Shown here: piece by piece, positions 42,172 through 51,934 of the stretch
Layout: every line of letters starts with the position of its first letter
Numbering within the stretch: position 1 is the stretch's first letter
Assembly: GCF_004363095.1 (NCBI RefSeq)
Contig: NZ_SNYO01000009.1
Location: 184,980-248,979 of the forward strand
Direction: 5' to 3'
Length of the DNA stretch: 64,000 nucleotides
Source of the DNA: Actinomycetospora succinea
GTDB lineage: Bacteria; Actinomycetota; Actinomycetes; Mycobacteriales; Pseudonocardiaceae
Notes under the pieces: model-generated
Seen by the model: only the letters and a program-made list of their open reading frames with translations
Database searches by the model: none
Told to the model about the DNA's origin: nothing
Program-made: the position numbers and the translations under genes

Positions 42172-43062
42172 GTGGGAGATCTGCTGAGCCGTCCCGGCAA
42201 CCGCCGCGTCCGCCTGCGCGAGCTGCTCGACGCCGGGCGCCCGGTGCTCGCGCCCGGCGCGTTCGACGCCCACTCGGCACGGCTGGTGGAGCAGGCCGGG
42301 TTCGACGTCGCCTACATGACCGGCTTCGGCACCACGGCCTCGCTGCTCGGCCGCCCCGACATCGGGCTGCTCGGCCAGGCCGAGATGGTGGACAACGCAC
42401 GCCGGATGGCCGCCGCGATCGACGTCCCGCTGATCGCCGACGCCGACACCGGCTACGGCAACCCGATCAACGTCATCCGCACGGTCCGCGAGTACGAGCA
42501 GGCGGGCATCGCCGGGCTGCACATCGAGGACCAGGTCATGCCCAAGCGCTGCGGGCACCTCGCGGGCAAGGTCGTCGTCCCGACCGAGGACATGGAGGCC
42601 AAGATCCGCGCCGCCGTGCAGGCCCGCGAGGACCCGGACATGGTGCTCATCGCCCGCACCGACGTCGCCGCCGTCGAGGGCCTCGACGCCGCCATCGAGC
42701 GCGCGAAGCGGTTCGCCGACGCCGGCGCCGACATCCTCTTCGTCGAGGCGCCGACCTCCGAGGAGGCCATCGAGACGGTCGCGACCGCGCTGAAGGGCCA
42801 CCGCCTGCTGTTCAACTGGGCCGAGGGCGGCCGCACGCCCCCGCTGTCCTACGACCGGCTCGCCGAGCTCGGCTTCGCGCTCGTCCTCTTCCCCGTCTCG
42901 ACGCTGCTCGCCGCCGACACGGCGATGCGCGCGGTGCTCCAGCGCCTGCGCACCGACGGCACCCCGGCCGCGGTGCTCGACGAGATCGGCGGGCTCGACG
43001 CCTTCGCCGCCCGTGAGGGGCTCGACGAGATCCGCGACCTCGAGACGCGCTTCACGAGCTGA
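42172..43062 (+). CDS. Isocitrate lyase/PEP mutase superfamily protein
   Basis: 296 residues from GTG 42172 with AAGGAG at proper distance. Superfamily marks: YMTGFGTTASLLGRPD (48-63), IADADTGYGN (88-97), HIEDQVMPKRCGH (117-129; KRCGH is the catalytic loop) and LIARTDV. It is in the range of oxaloacetate decarboxylase, methylisocitrate lyase-like and dimethylmalate lyase enzymes, which cleave or decarboxylate 2-oxo or 2-hydroxy acids. Regulated by the divergent GntR protein; the isochorismatase may feed or drain the same pathway. Confidence 0.88.
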   Translation: MGDLLSRPGNRRVRLRELLDAGRPVLAPGAFDAHSARLVEQAGFDVAYMTGFGTTASLLGRPDIGLLGQAEMVDNARRMAAAIDVPLIADADTGYGNPINVIRTVREYEQAGIAGLHIEDQVMPKRCGHLAGKVVVPTEDMEAKIRAAVQAREDPDMVLIARTDVAAVEGLDAAIERAKRFADAGADILFVEAPTSEEAIETVATALKGHRLLFNWAEGGRTPPLSYDRLAELGFALVLFPVSTLLAADTAMRAVLQRLRTDGTPAAVLDEIGGLDAFAAREGLDEIRDLETRFTS

Positions 43063-43063
43063 G

Positions 43064-43585
43064 CTACTGGCCCCCGTCGCGGCGCCAGCGGTCGCCGTCG
43101 AGGTGGTCGAGGCCGAGGTCGGCGGCCGCCTGCAGGGCTTCCGGCGAGCGGCCGACCAGCAGGGCCATCCAGAGCGGGTAGTGCTCCTGCTGGCGCAGCG
43201 CGACCTCGTGCTGGGCGGCGATGAGCATCCCCGGCTTGGGCAGGCGGCACCAGCACCGCGCGTGGTCGGGCATCGTCGCGTCGGGGTGGTGCGGGCAGTG
43301 CACGACGTGGTCGAGCAGGTTGGCGACGCGCTCGCGCACGGTCCACAGCGTGCGGACGGCGGTCTGCTCGTCGGTCTCCCCCAGCGCCACGCCGCCCTGT
43401 TGACTGAAGCCGATCACCCGTCCGCCGGCGCCCTTCCACAGCCGGAGGCGCTCGACGGCGTCGGGGAAGATCTCGATGTCGAACGGGCCGCGCCACGGGC
43501 GGCCGAGGTCGTCGGGCGTGCGGCGCAGCACGCCCTCGATCTCGACGAAGAGCATCGGCACCGCGGGCCGCGACGACTGGCTCAT
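43064..43585 (-). CDS. HAD/GmhB-like protein with altered catalytic motif
   Basis: 173 residues. The zinc loop of GmhB-type histidinol/heptose phosphatases is present (CPHHP at 97-101, CWC at 111-113), as are GFSQQGG and KPGM. The nucleophile motif DxDG is VEIEG (14-18), both Asp replaced by Glu. Acid-phosphatase action is therefore doubtful; it may bind a phospho-ligand without hydrolysing it. It overlaps the DUF305 gene by four bases (ATGA), so the two are co-translated. Confidence 0.75.
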   Translation of the reverse strand: MSQSSRPAVPMLFVEIEGVLRRTPDDLGRPWRGPFDIEIFPDAVERLRLWKGAGGRVIGFSQQGGVALGETDEQTAVRTLWTVRERVANLLDHVVHCPHHPDATMPDHARCWCRLPKPGMLIAAQHEVALRQQEHYPLWMALLVGRSPEALQAAADLGLDHLDGDRWRRDGGQ

Positions 43586-44118
43586 GACCCGGCGATGCTA
43601 GTGCGCAACTGCTCCATCGTCGCGATCTCGGACGACTGGGACGCGACGGTGACCTGCGCGAACCGGCGCAGGGTGTCGTCGCTGCCGGTGTAGTCGCGCG
43701 CCATCGTCACGGCACCCTCGTGGTGGCGGATCATCGTGTCGAGCCAGAGCCGCTCGAACTCCGGGCCGCGCAGGGCGCGCAGCCGGTCGAGCGTCGCCGG
43801 GTCGGCCATGCCGGGCATGGCGCCGTGCATCGCGTGCTCGCCCGCGGGCAGTCCGCGGGCCAGGGCCAGCCCCTGCATCTGCCCGATCTCCTCCACCTGC
43901 GCGCGGTCGATGCGCAGGGCGATCGCCTGCAGACCGGGCGAGGCGTCCCGGCCGCCGACCATCGCCGTGAGCTCGAGGGCCTGCTCGTGGTGCGGGACCA
44001 TCGCCGAGACGAAGGCGGCGTCGGGCGACGCCGGCGGGGTCGCAGGTGCGTCCGCGCACCCCGCCAGCGCCGCAAGTGGGATCAGGACGGCGGCGAGGGC
44101 ACGAAGCATCGCCGCCAT
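43582..44118 (-). CDS. DUF305 lipoprotein
   Basis: 178 residues. The signal peptide ends with lipobox LAALAGCAD. The DUF305 repeats are MVPHHEQALELTAMV and MIRHHEGAVTMARDY, with Met/His pairs that in related proteins suggest copper binding (inferred; not proven for the family). ATG 44118, or 44109 three codons later. It is exported and anchored to the membrane. Confidence 0.85.
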   Translation of the reverse strand: MAAMLRALAAVLIPLAALAGCADAPATPPASPDAAFVSAMVPHHEQALELTAMVGGRDASPGLQAIALRIDRAQVEEIGQMQGLALARGLPAGEHAMHGAMPGMADPATLDRLRALRGPEFERLWLDTMIRHHEGAVTMARDYTGSDDTLRRFAQVTVASQSSEIATMEQLRTSIAGS

Positions 44119-44122
44119 CCTG

Positions 44123-45787
44123 TCAGGACCGCAGCGCCCGCCGGAGGAGCTTGCCGGTGACGGTCTTGGGGATCTCGTCCATCAGCTCGACCTGGCGCGG
44201 GTACTTGTACGCCGACATCCGCTCCTTGCAGAACTGGATGAGCTCGTCGGGCTCGACGCTCTGCCCCGGCCGCACGGACACGAACGCCTTCACGGTCTCG
44301 CCGCGGTACTCGTCGGGCACGCCGACGACCGCCGCCTCGCGGACCGCGGGGTGCTCGTAGAGCACGTCCTCGACCTCGCGCGGCCAGACCTTGTACCCGC
44401 CGGCGTTGATCTGGTCCTTCTTGCGGTCGACGACGTAGAACCAGCCCTGGTCGTCCATGTAGCCGACGTCGCCGGTCTTGAGCTCGACCGACCCGTCCGG
44501 GGCGCGCAGCGCGTTCTCGGTCTCCTCGGGCTTGTTCCAGTACCCGGGCACGACCTGCGGCCCGCGGGTGACGATCTCGCCCACCTCGCCGACCTCGGCG
44601 TCGGAGCCGTCGTCGCGCATGATCCGCACGACGGTGGAGAACACCGGCACGCCCACCGAGAGCGCGCCGGAGGCCTCGTCGACCGGCGCCTCCGAGCCTC
44701 GCGGCGTCCCGTGCGAGGGCGAGGTGGTCTCGGTCAGGCCGTAGATGTTGTGGATGTAGTGCCCGAAGTGCGCCGAGAACGCCTTGACGGTCGACGGCGG
44801 GATCGGCGCGCCGCCGGAGTAGATCTTCGCCAGCGAGGAGAGGTCCTCCTTCACGGCGCCCTCGGTGTTCATCAGCGCGATGAACACAGTGATCGAGCCG
44901 GCGGTGAACGTCGGGCGGTGCTCGCGGATCGCGTCGAGCATGACGTTCGGCTCGAAGCGGTAGGCCAGCACGAGGGGCATCGGCACGAGCAGGCAGACCG
45001 CGGTGTGTGCGACGACGCCGGTGATGTGGAACAGCGGGGCGACGCCGAGCACCGAGTCCTCGGGGGTCAGCCCGCACCACTCGCGGTAGACGCGGGCGTT
45101 GAACACCACGTTGCGGTGGGTGTTCATCGCGCCCTTCGGCGGCCCGGTGGTGCCCGAGGTGTAGCCCAGGAACGCCGCGTCGTCGAGCTCGAGCTCGACG
45201 GGCTCGGGCTCGCGGTCGCCGACCGAGGCGAGCACCTCGCTCATGTCCTCGGTGCCGTCGTGGCGCGTGCGCTCCATGCCGCCGAAGAGCCGCGGGTCGT
45301 GGCGGGTCTGGAACTCCAGCGGCGAGGTCGTCCACGCGATGCGCAGCGACGGGATCGTCGGCACGACCTCCGCCGCGACCTGGCCGAACAGGTCCTCCTC
45401 GGCCAGCAGGGCGGTGGCCTCGCAGTCGGAGAGCAGCGTCGTCAGCTCGCGGACCCGGCTCATCGGGTTGATCGAGACGACGATGCCGCCGGCCTTCCAC
45501 GTGCCGATCGCGGCGATGAGCACCTGCGGGATGTTCTGCAGGTAGGTCGCGAGCCGCTGGCCCTTCTCGAAGCCGCGGTCGGCCAGCGCGACGGCGAACT
45601 GGTCGGAGAGCCGGTCGAGCTCGGCGAGGGTGAGCGTGCCGTCGAAGTACCGCACGATCTCGGTCTCGGGCGCGCGGCGCAGCGAGTCCTCGAACATCGC
45701 CAGGGCGCTCGAGAACTCGGGCTCGACGTCGTGGGGGTACTCCGGGCGGTACCGCGGGAGCCAGGGGCGCTGGTCGTAGGTCCCCAT
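44123..45787 (-). CDS. AMP-dependent acyl-CoA synthetase
   Basis: 554 residues from ATG 45787. The core motifs are complete: YTSGTTGPPKG, YGLTETTSPSHG, GDVGYMDDQGWFYVVDRKKD and PKTVTGKLLRR at the end. It activates a carboxylic acid with ATP and joins it to CoA; chain length cannot be told. Its start overlaps the cyclase-family stop by one base (TGATG), so the two form an operon and may act in turn on the same compound. Confidence 0.9.
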   Translation of the reverse strand: MGTYDQRPWLPRYRPEYPHDVEPEFSSALAMFEDSLRRAPETEIVRYFDGTLTLAELDRLSDQFAVALADRGFEKGQRLATYLQNIPQVLIAAIGTWKAGGIVVSINPMSRVRELTTLLSDCEATALLAEEDLFGQVAAEVVPTIPSLRIAWTTSPLEFQTRHDPRLFGGMERTRHDGTEDMSEVLASVGDREPEPVELELDDAAFLGYTSGTTGPPKGAMNTHRNVVFNARVYREWCGLTPEDSVLGVAPLFHITGVVAHTAVCLLVPMPLVLAYRFEPNVMLDAIREHRPTFTAGSITVFIALMNTEGAVKEDLSSLAKIYSGGAPIPPSTVKAFSAHFGHYIHNIYGLTETTSPSHGTPRGSEAPVDEASGALSVGVPVFSTVVRIMRDDGSDAEVGEVGEIVTRGPQVVPGYWNKPEETENALRAPDGSVELKTGDVGYMDDQGWFYVVDRKKDQINAGGYKVWPREVEDVLYEHPAVREAAVVGVPDEYRGETVKAFVSVRPGQSVEPDELIQFCKERMSAYKYPRQVELMDEIPKTVTGKLLRRALRS

Positions 45788-46749
45788 CAGCGGATCACCA
45801 CGGGGTTCACCGGGGCGCCGGTCGCTTCGTGGATCTTCAGCGGGGCGGCGGTGTAGAGGAAGTCCCAGCGCCCGTCGGCCGCGCAGGCGTCGGCGAGGTC
45901 GTCCAACCAGATGATCTCGGCGAGGCTCACGCCGAGGTTGCGCAGCAGCGACGCGTGCAGGGGCAGGAGCACGCCGCTCTCGGGGTCGGCGGTGACCTCG
46001 TTCGCGATCGTGTCCGTGACCAGGTTGGGGATCTCCTTGTTCTGGAACCACTCGACCAGCTCGCGGGAGTAGGTCAGGCCCGGCTCGACGAAGCCCTCGT
46101 AGAACTCGTCGGCGGGGGTCGCGTAGAAGTACTTCAGGAAGCCGGTCCGGATCAGCAGGATGTCGCGGTCCTCGATCGTCACGCCCTGCTTGCCCGCGGC
46201 GTCCTCGAGGTCGCGGTGGGTGAACGTCTCGCCCTTGTCCAGCCAGTCCTTGCCGCGGTGGCGCGCCATGTCGATCAGCACGCCGCGCCCGACGATGCCC
46301 CGGTTGGCGATCGGCAGCACCGACGCCCAGCTCATGCCGCCGCCGTTGGTGGTGTCGGCGTGGCGCCCGTTCCAGAGCGTGTCGTCGTACCAGGCGTGGC
46401 CGAGCGCGTCGTACTGCGACGAGCCCTGCAGGAAGATCTCGGCCTTGTCGTCCGAGGCGCGGATGCCGCCGGGGAAGCTCGGGCCCTGCCCGGACTCGAA
46501 GACGTCGTGGTCCCACACCATCTCGCGCTTGATGCCCTCGCGGCCCGGGAAGACCGGGTCGCCGTGGGGGTGACCCATCGGGCACTGCAGCGTGAGCACC
46601 TGCCCGCTCTTGACGCTCGCCACGCCCCGGAGCACCTGGGCGGCGTCGAGGTAGTTCAGGGAGCCGACCTCGTCGTCGTCCCCCCACTTCCCCCAGTTCT
46701 TGGGGGGGTTGTCGCCCAGCAGTTCCCGCATCGACGGGACGTCGGCCAT
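45787..46749 (-). CDS. Cyclase-family (kynurenine formamidase-like) hydrolase
   Basis: 320 residues from ATG 46749 with GGAGGAG upstream. PF04199-type marks: WGDDDEVGSLNYLDAAQVLRG, SSQYDALGHAWYDD in place of HxGTHxD, and VLIDMARHRG. Members are metal-dependent hydrolases that open amide or ester rings. With the acyl-CoA synthetase it could form a ring-opening and activation pathway (inference). Confidence 0.85.
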   Translation of the reverse strand: MADVPSMRELLGDNPPKNWGKWGDDDEVGSLNYLDAAQVLRGVASVKSGQVLTLQCPMGHPHGDPVFPGREGIKREMVWDHDVFESGQGPSFPGGIRASDDKAEIFLQGSSQYDALGHAWYDDTLWNGRHADTTNGGGMSWASVLPIANRGIVGRGVLIDMARHRGKDWLDKGETFTHRDLEDAAGKQGVTIEDRDILLIRTGFLKYFYATPADEFYEGFVEPGLTYSRELVEWFQNKEIPNLVTDTIANEVTADPESGVLLPLHASLLRNLGVSLAEIIWLDDLADACAADGRWDFLYTAAPLKIHEATGAPVNPVVIR

Positions 46750-46958
46750 GAGCTCCTCCTCGAGATCACCGTGAGGTGGCCCACGGTGCCCGGTCGCCCG
46801 GCGACCGACAAGGGGCACTCGGGCAGCCTCCGAGCGAGTGGGATGTCAGGGCCGAACGGGTGAGCACGTAGGACCGCACGCGTCAAGAGCGGGCCAGCAT
46901 CCGTACGCTCCACGGACAGTCTGTGCGCAGAACGTCCTATTCGACCCAAGTGAGCCTG

Positions 46959-48452
46959 ATGACCGATTCCCTGCTCCTCCCGTCCGAGCCCGGCCGCAGC
47001 GTCCTGCGGTGCCCGGAATGCCGGGAGGTACCGGCCTTCACCCCCACGCCCACGCAGCCGATGGCGGGCGGGACGTTCGGGGTCCTGCGGTGCTCCTGCG
47101 CCGCGCACCCGGTGCTCGACTCCATCCCGATCGTGCGGCGGGGGCGGGTCGACGTGCAGGACCACGTCACCGGGCGCACCGAGGTCGCCGGCCCCGACCA
47201 CGACGCGCTCGTCGCGCTGCTCGAGGCCGACCGGGGGCTCGACGCCCTCGTCGCGATGCTGACCTTCCCGCCGGCGGTGCCGTTCGGGCTCGGCGGGCGC
47301 CGCAAGCTGCGCCTGCCGTTCACGCGCGGGCCGTGGCCGAGCCTGGCGCTCGCGGCCCGGCGCGGCGAGGTCACCGCGATGCTCGCCGACCACGAGTCGC
47401 TGACCGCCCAGGACTGGATGGAGCTGTGCTACGCGCGTTCCTCCGAGCAGATCGCGGCGGACATCTTCCCGTACTTCTTCGCCCGCTACGGCCAGCCGCG
47501 CTACGTGGCGTCGATCGAGTTCGCCCGGCACCTGCCCGTCGGGCGCGGCGCCGTGCTGGACCTCGCGTGCGGCTTCGGGCACCTCATGTACCACCTCGGC
47601 GCCCGCGACGAGCCGCTGCGCACGGTCGGGGTGGACCGCAACTTCTTCCAGCTCTGGGTGGGGCGGCGCTACATCGCCCCGGACCAGGAGTTCGTCTGCG
47701 CCGACCGCGTCGAGGCCCTGCCGTTCGCCGACGACGCGTTCGCCGCCTCGCTGTGCTCCGACGCGTTCCACCTGTTCGACGACCAGCAGGGCGCCGCCGA
47801 CGAGATGCGCCGGGTCGCGGCCGACGACACGATCCTCATCGACCGCATCGGCAACGCGCTGCTCGAGCCGCACGACGGCGACCACGAGCGCACGCCCAAG
47901 GGTTACGCGGCACTGGTCGACGGCGCACCGCTGCGCCTGACCAGCGAGGACGAGCTGATCGACGCCTACCGTGCCGGCCGCGGCCTGCGCCTGCGCGAGG
48001 AGCGCGACCCCGACGAGCTCGCCGAGCAGAAGTGGCTCGCCCTGGTCAGCTCGCGCGACGAGACGCTCTTCGACGACGCGGACACCCTGCCGTGCACCCC
48101 GCACGGCGCCGGGACGCTCCGCATCAACCCGATCTTCCACGTCGAGCGCGACGACGAGGGCGTGCACCTGGTCTTCCGGTACCCGTCGACCTGGTACGCG
48201 TTCGAGAACGCGCAGATGCGCTCGTACACCTCCGCGGGCGAGCACCTCGACCCCGAGGCGTTCGACGCGCTCGTGGAGGGACGGCCGATCGCGCAGACCC
48301 CGCTGCTGCTGCGCCGCTGGGTGGTCCTGGGCATGCCCCCGCGCTACGCCCGCCGGCCCGGGACGCCGCCCGCCATCGGGTCGGTGGGCGAGGGCCTGCG
48401 GCGCGGGGCGCTGCGGCGCCTGCGGCGGACAGGAGCCTCGTCGCGGGGCTGA
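46959..48452 (+). CDS. Class I SAM-dependent methyltransferase with N-terminal zinc-ribbon-like motif
   Basis: 497 residues from ATG 46959. An N-terminal CPEC (about 18-21) and CSC (about 44-46) could bind zinc. The SAM loop is VLDLACGFGHLMYHL (near 202-216), with VGVDRNFFQLWVGRRY and the post-loop EALPFADDAFAASLCSDAFHLF. The C-terminal 200 residues (INPIFHVERDDEGVHLVFRYP) are not typical of the family. Substrate unknown. The 209-base gap upstream should hold the promoters for this and the divergent cyclase gene. Confidence 0.78.
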   Translation: MTDSLLLPSEPGRSVLRCPECREVPAFTPTPTQPMAGGTFGVLRCSCAAHPVLDSIPIVRRGRVDVQDHVTGRTEVAGPDHDALVALLEADRGLDALVAMLTFPPAVPFGLGGRRKLRLPFTRGPWPSLALAARRGEVTAMLADHESLTAQDWMELCYARSSEQIAADIFPYFFARYGQPRYVASIEFARHLPVGRGAVLDLACGFGHLMYHLGARDEPLRTVGVDRNFFQLWVGRRYIAPDQEFVCADRVEALPFADDAFAASLCSDAFHLFDDQQGAADEMRRVAADDTILIDRIGNALLEPHDGDHERTPKGYAALVDGAPLRLTSEDELIDAYRAGRGLRLREERDPDELAEQKWLALVSSRDETLFDDADTLPCTPHGAGTLRINPIFHVERDDEGVHLVFRYPSTWYAFENAQMRSYTSAGEHLDPEAFDALVEGRPIAQTPLLLRRWVVLGMPPRYARRPGTPPAIGSVGEGLRRGALRRLRRTGASSRG

Positions 48453-48484
48453 CCGCTGATCACACGTGACGCTACGGTTCGGCC

Positions 48485-49231
48485 ATGCGGCCGTCGGTCC
48501 AGGATCTCCGGGAGATCGAGTGGTTCCGACGGCTGCCCCCCGAGCAGGTCGCCCAGGTGGCCCAGGCGTGCGCGGTCGTCACGCTCGCCCGTGACGCCGT
48601 GCTCTACCGCTCGGGGGCGGCCGCCGACGCGTTCTTCGTGCTGCTGCGCGGGCGGGTCGGGGCGTGGCGGGGCGACCCCACGGGGCCGGAGTCCATGCTC
48701 TACTTCGTCGCCGACCGCCGCCACGAGAGCCTGTGCCTCGAGAACGTCGTCGCCGACATCCCGTACTTCGCCACGATGCGCGGGCTGCTCGACGACACGC
48801 GGGTCCTGCGCATCCCGGCGTCGGTGCTGCCCGCGATGCTCGAGGCCGACCGGGAGCTCGGGATCGCGATCGCCCGTCACATCGCCCAGCGCCTGCAGAC
48901 CTTCACCGAGCAGATGACCGACCTCGGCTCGCTGCCGGTGGTGCGGCGTGTGGCGAAGTTCCTGCTGGCCAGCAGGCAGCACGGGTCCGACCTCGTCGTC
49001 GTCACCCTGCGCCAGGCGGAGCTGGCGAGCCGGCTGGGGGCGGCGCGGCAGTCGGTGAACCAGGCGCTGGCGACGCTCGCGCAGCGCGGCATCATCGCGA
49101 CGGTCGGCCGCGGGGTGTACCAGATCCGCGATCATCCGGGGCTCGTCGCGCTCGCGCGCGGCGGGCCGGCCCCGGGGCCTGGATCACGGGCGCGCGGCGT
49201 GGTCGGATCCGCGGGTGCCCGCGACGCATGA
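48485..49231 (+). CDS. Crp/Fnr-family transcription regulator
   Basis: 248 residues. A cyclic-nucleotide-binding-like barrel (ARDAVLYRSGAAADAFFVLLRGRVGAW) leads through the long helix to an HTH_Crp (LRQAELASRLGAARQSVNQALATLAQRGII). The usual cAMP residues are not evident, so the effector is unclear. It overlaps the acyl-CoA dehydrogenase gene by 17 bases and likely regulates that operon. Confidence 0.87.
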   Translation: MRPSVQDLREIEWFRRLPPEQVAQVAQACAVVTLARDAVLYRSGAAADAFFVLLRGRVGAWRGDPTGPESMLYFVADRRHESLCLENVVADIPYFATMRGLLDDTRVLRIPASVLPAMLEADRELGIAIARHIAQRLQTFTEQMTDLGSLPVVRRVAKFLLASRQHGSDLVVVTLRQAELASRLGAARQSVNQALATLAQRGIIATVGRGVYQIRDHPGLVALARGGPAPGPGSRARGVVGSAGARDA

Positions 49232-50825
49232 GGTCACCAACCAGGTCCCCCCGTTCGTCGGCCACGACGTGGCCGACGACCCGCCGCTGCTCGAGGCCCT
49301 CGAGCGTGAGGGGGCCGGCTGGGCCCGCGAGGACGTCCACGAGGTCGGCCGTCTCGCCGGCTCGGCGACCGCGCTCGAGTGGGCCGACGCCGCCCACCGC
49401 CACGAGCCGCGGCTGCGGACCCACGACGCGGTGGGGAACCGCGTCGACGAGGTCGACTACGACCCCGGGTACCACCGCCTCCTGACCGAGGCCGTCGGAC
49501 GCGGCTTCGCGGGCGCCCCGTGGGCCGACGACCGACCGGGCGCGCACGTCGCCCGCGCAGCGGGCTTCCTGACCTGGTCGCAGCTGGAGGCGGGCCACGG
49601 CTGCCCGATCTCCATGACCTACGCCGTGCTGCCGGCCCTGCGCGCCGCCCCGGACCTCCTGGCGACGTTCGGGCCGGGCCTGACCAGCACGGTCCACGAC
49701 CCGGGCCTGCGCGAGCCGTCGACCAAGCGCGGCCTGCTCGCCGGCATGGGCATGACCGAGAAGCAGGGCGGCTCGGACGTGCGCGCTAACGCGACCGTCG
49801 CCCGGCCCGACGGCGAGACCTACCTGCTGACCGGGCACAAGTGGTTCACGAGCGCCCCGATGTGCGACCTGTTCCTCGTGCTCGCCCAGGCCCCGGGCGG
49901 GCTGACGTGCTTCCTCGTGCCGCGCGTGCTGCCGGACGGCAGCCGGAACACGTTCCGCATCCAGCGCCTCAAGGACAAGCTGGGCAACCGCTCCAACGCG
50001 TCGAGCGAGCCGGAGTTCGACGAGACCGTCGCGTGGCGGGTCGGCGACGAGGGCCGCGGCGTCCGCACGATCATCGAGATGGTCGCCTGCACCCGGCTGG
50101 ACAACACCCTCGGCTCGGCGGCGGGGATGCGGGCGGCGGTGTCCCGCGCGGCGCACCACGCCCGGTACCGCTCGGCCTTCGGCCGGCCGCTGATCTCCCA
50201 GCCGCTGATGCGCGAGGTGCTCGCCGACCTGGCCTGCGAGTCCGAGGCGGCGGTGACGCTGTCGCTGCGGCTGGCGGGGGCGCAGGACCGGTCGTCCTCC
50301 GATCCCCACGAAGCCGCGTTCCGGCGCATCGGCGTCACGCTCGGGAAGTACTGGATCTGCAAGCGCCAGACGGCCGTGGTCGGCGAGGCGCTCGAGTGCC
50401 TCGGCGGCAACGGCTACGTCGAGGAGTCGGGGATGCCGCGGCTGTTCCGCGAGTCGCCGCTGAACTCGATCTGGGAGGGCTCGGGCAACGTCAACGCCCT
50501 CGACCTGCTGCGGGTCCTCGCCCGCGAGCCGGCGTCGCTGGAGGCGTGGCGCGCCGAGGTCTCCGGCGTCGACGACCGGATCGACGCCGGCCGCAAGGAG
50601 GTGGAGGCCGAGCTCGCGCACGCCGACGAGCGCAGCGCCCGGCGTCTCGCGGAGCGGATGGCGGTGCTGCTCTCGGGCGCGCTGCTGGTGCGCCACGCCC
50701 CGGCGGCCGTCGCGGACGCCTACGTGGCGTCGCGGGTGACCGGTGAGGGCGGGTACGCGTTCGGCACCCTGCCGCGCGGGGTCGACGTCGACGCGGTCCT
50801 CGAGCGCCTGCCGCGGGGGATCTGA
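49215..50825 (+). CDS. Acyl-CoA dehydrogenase, AidB-like
   Basis: 536 residues, GTG start. Marks of the AidB-like class: GMGMTEKQGGSDVRAN, GHKWFTSAPMCDLF, RLKDKLGNRSNASSEPEFD, LGKYWICKRQ, ALECLGGNGYVEESGMPRLF and SIWEGSGNVNALD with the catalytic-position Glu. Oxidises acyl-CoAs with FAD, or by analogy to AidB protects DNA; the sequence does not settle which. Followed by a hydrolase whose ATG overlaps its stop (TGATG). Confidence 0.9.
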   Translation: MPATHEVTNQVPPFVGHDVADDPPLLEALEREGAGWAREDVHEVGRLAGSATALEWADAAHRHEPRLRTHDAVGNRVDEVDYDPGYHRLLTEAVGRGFAGAPWADDRPGAHVARAAGFLTWSQLEAGHGCPISMTYAVLPALRAAPDLLATFGPGLTSTVHDPGLREPSTKRGLLAGMGMTEKQGGSDVRANATVARPDGETYLLTGHKWFTSAPMCDLFLVLAQAPGGLTCFLVPRVLPDGSRNTFRIQRLKDKLGNRSNASSEPEFDETVAWRVGDEGRGVRTIIEMVACTRLDNTLGSAAGMRAAVSRAAHHARYRSAFGRPLISQPLMREVLADLACESEAAVTLSLRLAGAQDRSSSDPHEAAFRRIGVTLGKYWICKRQTAVVGEALECLGGNGYVEESGMPRLFRESPLNSIWEGSGNVNALDLLRVLAREPASLEAWRAEVSGVDDRIDAGRKEVEAELAHADERSARRLAERMAVLLSGALLVRHAPAAVADAYVASRVTGEGGYAFGTLPRGVDVDAVLERLPRGI

Positions 50826-51880
50826 TGGACCACCTCATGCCCGGCGTCCGCGCCGCCGAAGTCGACGGGCGCATCCGCACCCACTACCTCGAGTCGGGCC
50901 CGGCCGACGGCGAGCCCGTGGTGTTCGTGCACGGCAACCTCTCCACCGGCCGGTTCTTCGAGCACCTCATGCCCGGCGCGCCCGAGCGCTGGCGCCTGCT
51001 CGCCCCCGACATGCGCGGCTTCGGGCGCACCGAGCCGGCCCCGATCGACGCCACGCGGGGGCTCGGCGACTGGGCCGACGACCTCGTCGGCTTCCTCGAC
51101 GCGCTCGGCGTCGACCGGCCCGCCCACCTCGTCGGCTGGTCCACGGCGGGCGCGGCGATCGCGCTCGTGGCCCGCGCGCGACCGGTGGCGTCGCTGACGT
51201 TCCTCGACCCGGTCTCGCCCTACGGCTTCGGCGGCACGTTCCGCGACGGCTCGCCGTGCTGGCCCGACGTCGCGGGCTCGGGCGCCGGCGTCGCCAACCC
51301 GGAGTTCGTGCGGCGCCTGCGCGAGGGCGACCGCGGCGACGACAGCCCGCTCTCGCCCCGCAACGTCATGAACGCGACGTACTGGGCCGCGGGGCACCGC
51401 GAGCCGCGTGAGCGCGAGGACGTGCTGGTCGACGAGATCCTGCTAACGACCATCTCCGACGACGGCTACCCCGGCGACGCGCTGCCCTCGGAGAACTGGC
51501 CGGGCGCGGCACCGGGCACCCGCGGGCTGCTCAACGCCCTGTCGCCGAAGTACTGCGACTGGTCGTGGCTGCCGACGCTCGACCCCAAGCCCCCGGTGCT
51601 CTGGACCCACGGCAGCGCCGACGTCGTCGTCGCCGACGGGTCGGCCCTGGAGCTGGGCACGCTGGGGGCGGCCGGGACCGTGCCCGGCTGGCCGGGTCCG
51701 GACGTGTTCCCGCCGCAGCCGATGGTCGCCCAGATCCGCGACGTCCTCGAGGCCTACCGCGCCGCGGGCGGGCGCGCCGAGATCGAGTTCTTCACCGGCT
51801 CCGGCCACGGGCCCCACGTCGACGCCGCGGACCGGTGGTCGGCGACGTTCTTCGCGTTCCTGGAGTCGACGATGCGCTGA
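50825..51880 (+). CDS. Alpha/beta hydrolase
   Basis: 351 residues. HGNLSTGRFFEHL (oxyanion region), nucleophile Ser in LVGWSTAGAAIA, Asp in THGSADVVVADG, His in GSGHGPHVD. Large cap insertion between strands 6 and 7. Coupled to the acyl-CoA dehydrogenase gene by a one-base overlap. Could be an esterase, thioesterase or C-C hydrolase. Its stop lies one base left of palindrome P8. Confidence 0.87.
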   Translation: MDHLMPGVRAAEVDGRIRTHYLESGPADGEPVVFVHGNLSTGRFFEHLMPGAPERWRLLAPDMRGFGRTEPAPIDATRGLGDWADDLVGFLDALGVDRPAHLVGWSTAGAAIALVARARPVASLTFLDPVSPYGFGGTFRDGSPCWPDVAGSGAGVANPEFVRRLREGDRGDDSPLSPRNVMNATYWAAGHREPREREDVLVDEILLTTISDDGYPGDALPSENWPGAAPGTRGLLNALSPKYCDWSWLPTLDPKPPVLWTHGSADVVVADGSALELGTLGAAGTVPGWPGPDVFPPQPMVAQIRDVLEAYRAAGGRAEIEFFTGSGHGPHVDAADRWSATFFAFLESTMR

Positions 51881-51934
51881 CGCGCACGTGAGTGGAATGG
51901 GTCGCCGGGACAACCCAAGTCACTCACGTGCGCG
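51881..51934. repeat. Palindrome P8
   Basis: 54 bases; outer 14 pairs perfect (CGCGCACGTGAGTG with its complement), centre decayed. It lies between convergent genes and contains the TetR stop (51920-51922). The arm is that of P3. Confidence 0.87.
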
